The notes beneath the pieces are model-generated. The model was not told the origin of the DNA. It saw only the letters and a list, made by a program, of their open reading frames with translations, and did no database searches. Made by a program: the position numbers and the translations under genes. Shown here in pieces: positions 12,501-22,182 of a DNA stretch of 64,000 nucleotides. The DNA is from Temnothorax longispinosus. Its lineage: Eukaryota; Arthropoda; Insecta; Hymenoptera; Formicidae. Each line of letters opens with the position of its first letter. Within the stretch, counting starts at the first letter, position 1. The DNA lies in assembly GCF_030848805.1 (NCBI RefSeq), contig NC_092365.1:7502001-7566000 (forward strand). Direction: 5' to 3'.

Positions 12501-12663
12501 CGATCGTATTTTCCTCCACCGCGCTCGCCCTCAACGCGGTGGATGGCCCGTCGTACGATGACGACGCGAGGGAGGCCGGGACAATACCCCCCTCGTGCCG
12601 GACCCTGGGTGTCCGATCACCCTGGGCCGGTAATTCCTTTTCTATCGAACCGTCCATTATCAT
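9562..12663 (-). pseudogene. R1-like LINE ORF1 (gag-like, CCHC knuckles), disrupted
   Basis: The first methionine is at 12663. An N-terminal acidic, Ser/Arg-rich region is followed by a long coiled coil (about 11,520-11,650), a Lys/Gln-rich linker, an RNA-binding gag-like domain (LSGFDESVTTEEIGRAV) and three zinc knuckles near 10,000-10,120. The first knuckle reads YYRCLEVGHTRVTC, so its first cysteine has become tyrosine. The second is CYRCGGQGHVARGC. The third (CAVC...HRVGGKAC) lies in another frame. Frame changes occur near 10,965 and near 10,010. The product would bind element RNA and form particles, as known for gag-like ORF1 proteins. Confidence 0.82.
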
Positions 12664-13692
12664 GTTTGCAATAGAGTTGGTTTCATTTCAGGGTGTCCTT
12701 CCCCTAGGCTGGTCGCCCTGGCCCCGACCTCGGAATACGTTCGAGCGGCCCGGAGCGACCCTCCGCGCTCGAGACACCGTGGGACCACGTCCTTGGTGTG
12801 CAAGCCTCCAGCGTGGGCCTACCCCTCACCTAACCCAGCACCACGTACTGGGCGGATGAGAGGCGGTTTATCCCTTCCCTCCTCCTGCCGGAGCACCGGC
12901 GTGCAATGGAGATTGGGAGAGGGGATCTTCGCGACCTTACGGAAGGGCGATCTAGGCCCGCAGCGCTCACGGCAGGGGTTACCCCAAGCCGCGGCGCCTC
13001 CATCGAAAGACGGAGTGCAGGCCTTTTGACCCCCCAACCGCGAGGACGCGGCCGACTTTACCCCACCCCTCAAGGGACATCCCCGAGCCACCCACCTGCC
13101 AGAGCACCGGCGTACAATGGTGAGTCGCCCAACCCCGGGAGCGGGGCGACGTAGGACGGGAAGAACCCCGGTTCTCCTCCGGGCCGAACGACCGCCGGAC
13201 CGGGTTATTGCCCGAGAGATCCGACGTCCGCCGCCAGCCCGGGGGAGCCAGGGACTACCCCGCCACTACCTCTTTCCCCAAGGGAACCAACAACCCCCTC
13301 CCGACCTGCCGGAGCACCGGCGTGCAATGGCCGAGAGGAGGCCCCCCTATCCCAGTGGTTTTTTTATCGAGGTTTTCCTTCCTCTAGGCCGACGGGAGGA
13401 GTAGAAACTCCTCCCTAACGGTCCCAGCCGACCGGGCGATTGAAATCAGGGCCGCCAACCCCTACCGGCGATTGAGACAAGCCCGAAGACTTGTCCCTAA
13501 GGGAGTCGCCGGGCTCCCATTCTTCCCGCCTCTCCGGACTTAGTCCGGCGGCAGGAAGGGTGGAATCTTGGACCCCGCACCTCACCGGTGGGCCACCGCG
13601 GTGACTTCTGTTAACAGAAGCCCCCGGTCATGGCCCGTCTGATCCGAACGGGAAGTCCCCTCGCCACGCCAAGGCGTTCCACCACGAGGGAG
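12664..13692 (-). repeat. R1-like LINE 5' UTR with three ~210-bp repeats
   Basis: A 26-base motif whose core reads GAGCACCGGCG on + occurs at 12884-12909, 13095-13120 and 13305-13330, offsets 211 and 210. The intervening sequence is GC-rich and only partly similar. Monomer-type 5' UTRs carry internal promoters in other LINEs; that function here is a guess. Confidence 0.7.
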
Positions 13693-14013
13693 AGAATAGC
13701 TTACACCAAAGTATTATTTTTTATATTATGTTCAAAAAGTCTAGATTAATTACTATGTTACATATTATAAAAATATATAATGTAAAATATTTATAACTAG
13801 TGGATTTCATTTATTTAATAAAGTATATTTCATTAATCATTTGGATTTCTTAAATAAACTTAGAAAAAGTATTAATCCTATATTGCTTATACAATTTAAT
13901 AATTAATTACATTTACGCTTAATAGTACATTTTTAATAAGTTTTATTGTTAATTAAATATAAAATAATTTTTTTATTATATATATGTATATATTAAAATC
14001 TTATATTTTTTTA

Positions 14014-17000
14014 CTAATATATTTGTGAAAATTGCCATGGAACGGCTCCTTCTTCATAAAAATACTCAGTGAATTTGTTTCGAATATCTGCAGCTATTCT
14101 TGTATGCGTGTGTCTAGAAGTAGCAGCAATGTCTTGGAAAGCAGAATTATTACTTGCAACTATATTTCTCCAAGTACCCGGTATTATTGATCCATCATTT
14201 CCTTCTCTATCAACCATTTCAGGTGTTATAAATGTTTCTCTTCTCGACAAATCTTGCTTACGAAGCCAATTATGCAAAACTATTGTTGCTTTTACCATTT
14301 TCTCAGTAGTATCAACTTTAGCAATAGCAGATTTTCTATAAAATCGCCATTGTGCAGCAAGTATTCCAAACGCATTTTTGATTACTCTTCTTGCTCGAGA
14401 TAATCGATAATTATAAATCTTTTTCTCAGTCGTTAGTTCACCTCTGCCAGGATATGGACGCATCAAATATGAAGTTAGTGGGAACGCTTCATCTCCAACT
14501 ATTACATATGGATATGTAGTACTTTCTTCATAAATTTCATCTGCAGCCGGAACATTCATTCCTTGTGCAAATCTTTGACCCATTTCAGACTGTTTGAAAA
14601 TTCCACCATCGCTTTGACGACCGAATGCTCCAATGTCAACGTAAGTGAAAAGATAATTAGCATCACACATAGCTAAGAGTACAATACTGTGGGTCTTTTT
14701 ATAGTTGAAGTACGCTGAACCAGATTTTTCAGGACTCTGCAAAGTATAGATTAACCCTCAGTTACCTCATGTGGGTCTAAGTGACCCAAGCCGTGTTTAA
14801 AAGTCGCGCTCTTTTCAATCAAGATCCTCGTGATTTAATTGCGGATAATAAGTTGAGTACGCGAAAAAGATGTTCGTATTGTCCTGTAGCGCTTGACAGA
14901 AAAACGTGGTACAAATGTGTAAAATGTAACAATCCTATGTGTAACGAACATGCCGCAAAAATGTGCAGCACTTGCGCGTTGCAATAACGTAATTTTTTTT
15001 TTCATGTGTATTTTGAATAAATAAAGTATTTTTTCATGCATTTTTATTGCATTTATTCACCATTTTTACCGATTCTATACAAAAAAACATGAATTTTTAC
15101 TTCTCCATAGCCGCCATTTTGTATTAACCATATAAAACTTTTTGAAAAATATTTTATTATTCTTCTACATGTTTATATTTAATTTCCAAGGTCGCAAATT
15201 TTACGATTTAAAAAAAAAATCCATTTTTAGAGACAATAATATTTGATCAATTTTCTTCAAAAATCATGAAACTTCACTTTGCAAAAAAAATATACTTTTT
15301 GGAATCAATCGTTATGACGCTAATTTCTTCTTAAAGTACAACTCTTAACCTTTCGAATTATGTATTATAAAACCCTTTTATCTTTTTTTTAGTCAGTACT
15401 ACGTCAATTTAAAAAAAAAAAACAAATTTTTTCGCTTTTTCAGAAAAACACGTCTTCCTTTTTTTAAAATAACATTTACGTTTTTTAATTTGGGATAATC
15501 TGACCTGAACAGTTTTGTAGATCTTTAAAAGATGTATCGATTAAAAAAAAAGTGACTTGAAATTGATGCATTTGTCTTAAAGATACAAGCTGGAGAAGAC
15601 GGCAGGGGTCTCTCAGACCCACGTGAGGTAATATCGGGGTGTGAAAACGTAAGGTAACTGAGGGTTAATTAAACTTGGCATTCAAATATTTTGTATTAGT
15701 ATAATAAGTAGATAACTCGACTTCCGGTTCCGGCGAGTAGATAGCAACAGGTGTGCGTGTGGCAGAGAGCAATTTCGAGGTGGAAAAAGGATTGGAGAAA
15801 GTTAGAGAGGTCAAGAGCGGCGGAACAGGGAGGCGTGGAGGAGCGAGAGGGCGGAGGCGAAAGGGTTAAGAACGGGAAGAAGCAGTTAAGAAGAAAAAGG
15901 TAAGGAAAGGGACGGGTGAGAGGTGACCGGGTGGCATAGAATACAGATAGTATAGAGGGGCGACTGACAGAAAGGCGGGGTCGAAAGCGGGCATAGACTA
16001 ACGCGGATATAGAGGGGATAAATGCTATAAGTGCTTTCAACCAGAGGCATAGGAAAGATAACCAATAGGAGGGAAAGGCTAAGGGAAAAGCGGTGGATGG
16101 AGGCAGAGAAGGAATTAGGAATAGAGATTGACCAGCACGGAAGGATAGGAAAGAAGAGGGAAGACGAAGGGGAGAAGAAAGCAAGAGGCAGGCCTACAAA
16201 GGCGGAGGAGCTTGCTAAACAAAGAGGAAGGGCGGACAGCCTAGGATCGGTCAAAGATCTCATTTTGAAAAGGAAAAGAAAAGAGTTAGAGGAAGAAGCG
16301 GCCAGGGCAGCAGAAAAAGAAATTCTCGACAAATTTAATGAAACGAGAAGGACCAACAGATCACCGCCAGCGAAGATAAAAAAAGGAGAAGAGGGTAAAG
16401 GAAGGATGGCGACAGAGGATCTATTAAAAGAGATACTGAGGAAAATGGAAGAACAGGAGGAGGAGAGGAAAAAAGACAAAGAAGAAATAAAAAACGAAAT
16501 AAAGGGAGTAAGGGAGGAATGGAAGAGAAGGGAGGAAATATGGGAAAGGCAGAGAAAGGCACTAGAAGAAAAGGTAAAAACGATGGAGGAGAAGATAGAA
16601 AAATTAGAGATGAAGGGCGCAGAGGAGAATGAAGGCAGGGAGTTGATAGAAAAAATGAAGGAAATAGAAAAAAGTGTGGAGATGACGGAAAGAAGAAGGA
16701 GAAAAAATAACATAATCGTAAAGGAGGAGAAGTTAAGAAACGTTAAAGAGAGAAAAGAGAGTTTCGAAAAGTTGATGGAAGAACTAAATAATACAGAAGG
16801 AAGCATAGAAGAAATACAAGAAATAGGACACGGGGAATACAAAATGAGCCTCTTGAAATGCAAAAACTGGGAAGCTAAAAGAGACATCATGAAGAAAAAG
16901 AAGGAACTAGGAAGGAAATATGGAAGCTTTCTGGATGACGATCTCACCAAACAGGAAAGACAAATACAAACAGAGATAAGAAAGATAGCAAGAGAGAAGA

Positions 17001-20000
17001 GAGAGAAAGGAAAAAGAGTGACAATTGGTTATCAAAAGATGTGGGAGGACAACAAGGAATGGAGATGGAACGAAAGCAAAGGCAGACTGGAGGAGAGGGA
17101 AGACTTTCATAGGTCACAACGAAGAGAATGAAAACAAAAAATGCAAGGAGGATGGGGAAGGTAAATGGGAGGAGGGAGGGAGAGCGGCAGGAAGTGAATC
17201 CAGAGTTGAGGAAGACGTAGATATAAAGAAAGGGGAGGAAGAAAGAGGGGGGAGGGAAGAGACGAAGGTGGTATTCTGGAATGTAGCGGGAATAATAAAT
17301 AAAGATAGAGACTTTTGGGATGGGGTAAAGAAATGGGATGTGATTGTTATGATGGAGACATGGATGGATAAGAAAGGATGGGAGAAGATGAAAGAGAAAC
17401 TACCAAAGGAATTTGGCTGGAGAGTACAAATAGCGAATAGGAGGAATAAGAAAGGTAGAGCATGCGGAGGAATGCTAGTAGGTATAAGAAAAGGGATAGA
17501 AGAAATAAAGGAGGGTAGAGGGAGGGAAGAAGAGGAAAACAGGGTCGAAGTCAAGCTAAGAATAGGGGAGGAAATATGGAAAATAATAGGAATATATGTA
17601 AACAAAGACATTGATAAGAAGTTAGAAGGGTTGAATGATTGCATAGAGGAGGGAAAAATAGGAGTAAGGACCATAATAGGAGGTGATTTTAATGCGAGAA
17701 CGGGAGAGGAGGGAGGAAGGGAAGAGGAAGATGAAGAAAGTGAGAAAGAAAAAGGGAGAAATTCTAAAGATAAGAAGGTGAACAAGGATGGTAGGACGCT
17801 ACTAGAATTTATAGAAGAAAGAGGATTGATGATTTTTTAGTGAAGAAAGGAGAAGGAAAAGAGGTAAAAGACTACAGAGGGATAACAATTATGCCCTCAA
17901 TGTATAAGATATACACGGCGGTATTAGCAGAAAGGATAAGGAATGAAGTAGAAATGAAGAACTTGATTCCCGATAACCAAGCAGGATTTAGAAAAGGAAT
18001 GGGGACGATGGACCAGATATTTACGCTAAACTATTTGATAAACAGACATCTAGGAAAGGAGAAAGGGAAGATGACAGTTCTATTCGTAGATCTCAAGGCG
18101 GCGTTCGACTCTGTAGATAAGGAAGTTCTAATTAAGGCAATGAAAGAGAGAGGAGTAAGGCAAGGACTGATAGATAGGGTGGAGGAAGTCCTGAGAGAAA
18201 CAAAAAGCAATGTAAGAAGGGGAAAAGAAAAAGGGGAATCATTCTGGATGGCGAAGGGATTAAGACAGGGCTGCCTGTTAAGCCCGATACTGTTTAACTT
18301 ACTAATTGCAGACATAGAGGATCACATGAGGAAGGGCGGATGGGGGGGTGTGAGTGTAAAAGGGGAGAAGATATACACCCTAATGTACGCAGATGACATA
18401 GCAGTACTAGCGGAGGAGGAACAGGACATGAGATCCATGATAAGCAGGCTTGAGGGATACCTAGACAGGAAAGGCTTAACGCTGAGTACGGAGAAGACGA
18501 AGATAATAAGATTTAGAAAAGGAGGAGGGAGGAAGAAGAAATATGACTGGAGATGGAAGGGAAAGAAATTAGAAGAGGTCAAAGAATTCAAATATCTGGG
18601 GTACACGCTGATGGCGAATGGAAGGCAGGAGGCACATATCAGAGAGAGAAGAAGGAAGGCAGCAAGGGTGATGAGGGAAGTGTGGGGAATAGGTAAAAGG
18701 ATGTGGAAAAAGGACTGTAAAAGAAGGATCTGGCTGTATGATACACTGATATGGACGGTGATGGGATACGGGGCTAAAATATGGGGGTGGAAGGAAAGGA
18801 GGGAGGTAGAAGGGATACACGAGAGATACCTCAGATGGACACTCGGTGTAAACTGGAGGACCCCAGGGTACATGGTCAGGGACGAACTAGAAAGGGAAAA
18901 AATGGGAGCCAGAGCGAGCAAGAGAGCATGGAAATTCGAAAGAAAACTGGAAGAAGGTAGAGGAGGAAAAATAGCAAAGAAATGTTTGGAAGAAATGAAA
19001 GAAAGATGGAAGAAGGAAAGGATAATAGGAAGATGGGAGCAGGAGAGAAAGGATTACTGGGAAGGTATCGGGGTAGAAAAGGGAGGGGAGGAGGGACTGA
19101 CGGAGGAGGCAATAGAACACAAGGAGAAAGCGAAACAAAGACAAGAAAGAATGGGAAAGATTATGGAATCGAAATACAACAGGTGGTATAAACGAATAAG
19201 GAAGGATGGGATACCGGAGTATCTAAAGAAGGGCTGGGAGGAGGCAAGATGGAACAGAATCGCAAGGTTCAGATTGGGCAACGAGATTAGGGAGGGACTA
19301 TACTGGGGAAAAGAGGAAGACAAAAAATGCAGGATATGTGAGAAGAAGGAGGAGACGTGGGAACATGTCTGGGAAGAGTGCTCGAGATGGGAAGATTGGG
19401 AGGGAGAGAGTTGGCAAGACGTGGTGGAGAAGATAATGAGTGAAAAGGGAGAGGGGGAGGAATGGATGAAAGCGATAGAAGAGATGAGGAGTGGGGGGGG
19501 AGGAAGGAAAAAGAGGTTGAGAAATAGATGGCTAAGAAAATTTATTTAATTTCAGATAAGGTCAAAGAAAAGGGGAGCACAGGACAAAAGGAAGGAATGG
19601 AATTCAGAGCGAAGGTGACGGTAGAGAGAGAGATGCTGGAGAAAATGATAAGGGAGCAAGCAAAGGAAACACTGAGAGCACTAAAAGAGGAATTAAAGGA
19701 ACAGAGAGAGGAGATAGAGAACCTGAAAAGAAAAATACGCAGGCTAGAAATGGGCGCGGGTAAAAGGAAGAGGGACGAAAGCGCAGAGAACAGGGGCAGG
19801 CAAGAAGAAATGAAATGGTGGTCCGACGACGATGAGAGGAATGAAGACGAGAGAAAGAGGAAAAACATAATAATAAGGATAGAGAGAAACAGATGGATGG
19901 GAAAGGGAACGAACTGGGAGAAAGTGAGGCAACTGCTCTCGGAGGAACTGAAGTTAAAAGTAGAAATGAAGGAAGTGAGCGTAATAGGGCTGAGAGGAGA

Positions 20001-21997
20001 ATGGCTCACGATGCTGGTGAGGCTGGGAAGTGAAGAGGAGAAATGGAGAGTATTAGAGGCAAGGAGGAAGGCAGGGAGTAGACTAAAGGTCAAAATGGAT
20101 GAAGACAAATCTGTAGAAAGAAGAATTAGAGAGGGAGAAGAGAAGAAGAGGAGAAAGGAGAGGAGGGGAGAAGATGATGGAAGAACAAAAGGATCAGAAG
20201 AGGATGAGATAGCAAGCGAGCTAGAGAAGAGCCTACTAATGGAGACGGAAGAGGAAAAGGAAAAAACAAAGGCTGAGTAAGAAGGAAGAGGAGATCAGGG
20301 GAATACGGCGGGACGCGAGCGGGTAGCGGGGGGCCGAGGAGCGAAGAGCCGCCCGGTTGAGGAGGAGCGGTCACCATGGCCCGGGCATAGGCGAATGCGT
20401 GCTGTGGCGGCGACGGCGATAAGAAGAATGCACTCTTCTGGTATACCGGTTCACACCAGGCAATGCTGGATCTCATGAACAAGTACGATCCAAAGGCAAC
20501 ACGTGCTTAATGGTGCGAGAGAGATGAGATACTCAAAATGATGTCCGTAAAACGGATAATGATCTATGGTTCGCTGGTGCCGTTTTTTATCATGCTCACT
20601 CTTCTCGGAGTTGCGAGATATATCACCGATGTTGAGGAGAATACATGCGAGAGGATGTGCACATTCGAGTATCCGCAGTATGTGAGAACATCTTTCAAGT
20701 GCGTTGCCGCGGCGGCGGCGCGCCGCTGATATTAACGGAAAATAATGTCCGCGGCGGTGGCATGCGCACGGAGGACGCGGAGGCACCGTGGAGCGACACG
20801 CAAACGGGCGGCTCGGATTCGGATGGATCACGCGCAGAGGGACTGCGTCACGTGTTGCGGCCCCTGGCTCCTGGCTCCCCAGATAGCGAGTCACAGCAAG
20901 ACTGATGATGTTTTTCTTTATTTTTGTTTGAAAGTTTACATACTAAAATGTACAGGGTTGGGTACGTCCCGAAAAAACGCCGATAGCGATCGTAGCAAGA
21001 CTGTTTATTGTTTTTCTTTTTTGTTGGAGTTTATTTTATTTTTATTTTTGAGAATGGCATTTTGATTGTAAAGGGTTGGGTACGTCCCTGAGAAAACGCC
21101 GATGAGCCCATGGCAGGGACATATGTACAGGGTTGGGTACGTCCCTCCAAAACGCCCTTTTGGACCCCTTTGGGGTAATAAAGAAGCTCAAACTAAGTAG
21201 ATAACTCTAGACATAATTTTTAATTGTATATGATAGAGATATGTACATACATAATTTATACCAGTTAAAAAGAGAGTATTTTATGATATTTTATACCTGT
21301 ATGATAACATGCTTTCCATCTATAGCTCCAATGCAATGTGGGAAATGCCATTTCTCATTGAAGTCATGACTAATTGCTTTCCAGGCACTTTCATTACATT
21401 GTACTAATACAAGTGGTGATAAGATTTCCCACAAGGCTTGACAAGTTTCCGAAATGATTTTTGATACTGCTGTTAAACTTACAAGGTATTGGTATGACAT
21501 AGATGTCATGCTATCTCCACTTGCTAAATATCTACAATAAAAATAGAAAGATTAGCAACATAACTTAAAAAGAATATTTATTTCATTATATCATATGTAT
21601 ACCTCAAACATATTGATAAGCGTTGTCCTGCTTCAATTGATTCACGAATAGCATATTGTCGAGTAATCTTTGGGGCAACTAATTCCAATAATTCTTCAAA
21701 TTGTATAGTACTCATTCGAAAATAATTTCGAAAGCGTAAATCTTCTAACTTTAATATAGGTAAAGCCGTATGGTAAAACCCATATCGTCGACGTTGTTCA
21801 AAAAATTCGGTTATCCAAGTACGTTTGTTTTTATAACGTCGCTTTTTCTTTGAAATTTTAGTTGCCCAAGCTATAACTGCACCAACAGTCGCCGTAATCG
21901 CAATTTTTTGCCTTCTTAAGTTTTCCACATTATATTTTTGAATTATTTGCTCACATGTTCTGTGCCACTCATATAATTGATGTTGATTGTATGACAT
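14014..21997 (-). CDS. PIF/Harbinger transposase, three exons, catalytic Glu changed to Lys
   Basis: Exons on the minus strand are 21997-21603, 21531-21297 and 14736-14014. They sum to 1353 nt and join in phase (GT-AG introns) into an uninterrupted 450-residue protein. Exon 1 begins MSYNQHQLYEWHRTC and gives the N-terminal helix-turn-helix region. Exon 2 ends in GAIDGKHVIIQ. Exon 3 holds the DDE nuclease: FTYVDIGAFGRQSDGGIF, VIVGDEAFPL, then RRVIKNAFGILAAQWRF. In relatives the last motif is normally ENAFG or similar. The glutamate, taken as the third acidic catalytic residue, is AAA (Lys) here. Intron 2 is 6.6 kb long because a piggyBac remnant and a LINE inserted in it. The ATG at 21997 is chosen over one 33 bases upstream because similarity starts there. 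Confidence 0.85.
14755..15664 (+). mobile_element. piggyBac remnant with TTAA duplication
   Basis: TTAA stands at 14751-14754 and 15665-15668. The ends are inverted copies of CCCTCAGTTACCT. A second inverted motif (CCTCATGTGGGTCT, and its reverse with one change) lies just inside each end. This is the textbook piggyBac layout. It sits within the second intron of the Harbinger transposase. Most of the transposase gene is gone, leaving only the C-terminal part at the left end and about 670 bases of untranslated sequence. Confidence 0.88.
14781..14987 (+). pseudogene. piggyBac transposase C-terminal cysteine-rich domain only
   Basis: The 68-residue frame contains RCSYCPVALDRKTWYKCVKC followed by C..H....C..C spacing (MCNEHAAKMCSTC). 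This is the RING/PHD-like zinc domain at the C-terminus of piggyBac transposases, which binds the element ends. The DDD catalytic part is absent, so it cannot transpose itself. It starts about 25 bases inside the left terminal repeat, showing a large internal deletion. Confidence 0.75.
16031..17131 (+). CDS. LINE ORF1: coiled-coil RNA-binding protein
   Basis: An open frame of 366 codons; the first ATG is at 16097 (MEAEKELGIEIDQ), giving about 344 residues. It is extremely rich in Lys, Glu and Arg. Residues roughly 110-230 form a long coiled coil. After it comes a short segment like the RRM-type ORF1 domain (RRRKNNIIVKEEK), followed by a Lys/Arg-rich tail ending in EWRWNESKGRLEE. ORF1 proteins of this type chaperone the element RNA. 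The end overlaps the beginning of the next frame (17025 on) in a different phase. Confidence 0.7.
   Translation: MLSTRGIGKITNRRERLREKRWMEAEKELGIEIDQHGRIGKKREDEGEKKARGRPTKAEELAKQRGRADSLGSVKDLILKRKRKELEEEAARAAEKEILDKFNETRRTNRSPPAKIKKGEEGKGRMATEDLLKEILRKMEEQEEERKKDKEEIKNEIKGVREEWKRREEIWERQRKALEEKVKTMEEKIEKLEMKGAEENEGRELIEKMKEIEKSVEMTERRRRKNNIIVKEEKLRNVKERKESFEKLMEELNNTEGSIEEIQEIGHGEYKMSLLKCKNWEAKRDIMKKKKELGRKYGSFLDDDLTKQERQIQTEIRKIAREKREKGKRVTIGYQKMWEDNKEWRWNESKGRLEEREDFHRSQRRE
17025..17838 (+). pseudogene. LINE ORF2 N-terminal endonuclease, truncated by deletion
   Basis: The frame encodes the N-terminal two thirds of an APE-type endonuclease. Visible are VVFWNVAG (about 17,270), METW (about 17,352, the metal-binding Glu) and GGDFNARTGEEGG (about 17,680). 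It stops at TAG right after GLMIF. The C-terminal endonuclease motif (SDH) and the first part of the reverse transcriptase are missing, so nick activity is lost. Sequence continues directly into the RT in another frame, which shows an internal deletion of perhaps 1 kb. Confidence 0.8.
17840..19549 (+). CDS. LINE ORF2 reverse transcriptase and C-terminal part (5'-truncated)
   Basis: An open frame of 569 codons that starts inside the RT (KKGEGKEVKDYRGITIMPSM) with no ATG at its head. Motifs follow in order: NQAGFRKG, LFVDLKAAFDSVD, GLRQGCLLSPILFNLL, the catalytic YADD (18386-18397), then KFLGY-type FKYLGYTL. A C-terminal zinc motif CRICEKKEETWEHVWEEC lies at 19,328-19,381. The RT core from box 2a on looks intact. 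With the endonuclease end deleted, the element could not have mobilised itself in this form. Confidence 0.85.
   Translation: MKKGEGKEVKDYRGITIMPSMYKIYTAVLAERIRNEVEMKNLIPDNQAGFRKGMGTMDQIFTLNYLINRHLGKEKGKMTVLFVDLKAAFDSVDKEVLIKAMKERGVRQGLIDRVEEVLRETKSNVRRGKEKGESFWMAKGLRQGCLLSPILFNLLIADIEDHMRKGGWGGVSVKGEKIYTLMYADDIAVLAEEEQDMRSMISRLEGYLDRKGLTLSTEKTKIIRFRKGGGRKKKYDWRWKGKKLEEVKEFKYLGYTLMANGRQEAHIRERRRKAARVMREVWGIGKRMWKKDCKRRIWLYDTLIWTVMGYGAKIWGWKERREVEGIHERYLRWTLGVNWRTPGYMVRDELEREKMGARASKRAWKFERKLEEGRGGKIAKKCLEEMKERWKKERIIGRWEQERKDYWEGIGVEKGGEEGLTEEAIEHKEKAKQRQERMGKIMESKYNRWYKRIRKDGIPEYLKKGWEEARWNRIARFRLGNEIREGLYWGKEEDKKCRICEKKEETWEHVWEECSRWEDWEGESWQDVVEKIMSEKGEGEEWMKAIEEMRSGGGGRKKRLRNRWLRKFI
19528..20280 (+). 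CDS. Third LINE ORF: ORF1-like coiled-coil protein downstream of RT
   Basis: A 250-residue frame with a genuine ATG at 19528 overlaps the last 22 bases of the RT gene in another frame. It begins MAKKIYLISDKVKEKG, has a coiled coil at about residues 35-75 (LKEELKEQREEIENLKRKI), an acid-basic linker, and a segment RKNIIIRIERN...VIGLRGEW that looks like the RRM-like fold in ORF1 proteins. The tail is charged. Its layout parallels ORF1 at the 5' end of the same element. An overlap of this kind suggests translation coupled to termination of the RT frame. Function is unproven; a second nucleic-acid chaperone is one possibility. Confidence 0.6.
   Translation: MAKKIYLISDKVKEKGSTGQKEGMEFRAKVTVEREMLEKMIREQAKETLRALKEELKEQREEIENLKRKIRRLEMGAGKRKRDESAENRGRQEEMKWWSDDDERNEDERKRKNIIIRIERNRWMGKGTNWEKVRQLLSEELKLKVEMKEVSVIGLRGEWLTMLVRLGSEEEKWRVLEARRKAGSRLKVKMDEDKSVERRIREGEEKKRRKERRGEDDGRTKGSEEDEIASELEKSLLMETEEEKEKTKAE
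20281..21193 (+). repeat. LINE 3' region with three copies of a GGGTTGGGTACGTCCC motif
   Basis: The motif occurs at about 20,954, 21,072 and 21,127, each time followed after a few bases by a run like AAAACGCC. It lies upstream of the 3' end and may be part of the structure recognised by the RT. The stretch 20,281-20,900 is more GC-rich and contains no frame I recognise. Confidence 0.55.
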
Positions 21998-22182
21998 TAT
22001 CAGACTGTTAAAATTAATTTTAAACCGCAACCAAAAAATATATATATTTTAGGTTAAGATTAAATATGCTGCTGCCGCTATTCCTTTTTATGAGCAGCGA
22101 ATGCAGCAAAAGCAGTTCTAGAAAATTTGAATCACGTGACCTTTTGCTGCCGCAGCGTGCTGCATATGAAAAGGCACCTTAA

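Larger units (their letters stand above)
5695..13692 (-). mobile_element. R1-clade-like non-LTR retrotransposon, nearly full length, defective
   Basis: The element lies on the minus strand. Its A-run 3' tail is the T-run at 5693-5701. A 10-bp target duplication AGAATAGCTT stands at 5685-5694 and 13693-13702. It has a long 5' UTR (12664-13692), ORF1 with coiled-coil and CCHC knuckles, ORF2 with endonuclease and reverse transcriptase, and a 3' UTR (about 5702-6366). It is GC-rich compared with its surroundings. The start of ORF2 (LQANLNHARAAQDL) and the three-knuckle ORF1 point to the R1 group. It is not in its usual rDNA or telomere target. Stop codons and frameshifts listed for each ORF make it inactive. 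Confidence 0.87.
15719..21193 (+). mobile_element. Non-LTR retrotransposon with three ORFs and an internal deletion
   Basis: A 14-bp target duplication TAAGTAGATAACTC lies at 15705-15718 and 21194-21207. The plus strand is strikingly purine-rich. It encodes ORF1 (coiled coil), an endonuclease fragment, a reverse transcriptase, and a third ORF resembling ORF1 that overlaps the RT gene. The 3' part (20,281-21,193) carries three copies of GGGTTGGGTACGTCCC and ends near an AATAAAG without a long A-run. I do not assign a clade with confidence; APE-type endonuclease and a C-terminal CCHC fit the I/R1/Jockey-type groups broadly. Confidence 0.85.
3532..22179. mobile_element. PIF/Harbinger transposon split by three nested insertions
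   Basis: The left end begins AGGTACCATTTCATGCGCAG and the right end, reversed, reads AGGTGCCTTTTCATATGCAG. Similarity between the ends extends for roughly 60 bases. TAA flanks both ends (3529-3531, 22180-22182), the usual 3-bp PIF/Harbinger target duplication. Inside are the two genes typical of this superfamily in convergent arrangement: a MADF-type DNA-binding protein on + and a DDE transposase on -. Removing the R1-like LINE, the piggyBac remnant and the second LINE leaves about 4.2 kb, a normal Harbinger size. The transposase still reads open when spliced but has lost a presumed catalytic residue, and the MADF gene has stop codons. Confidence 0.88.

Noticed and set aside
15696..19323. Ser/Phe/Leu-rich frames on - across the purine-rich LINE
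   Set aside because: Antisense of Lys/Glu-rich coding sequence; no independent motif.
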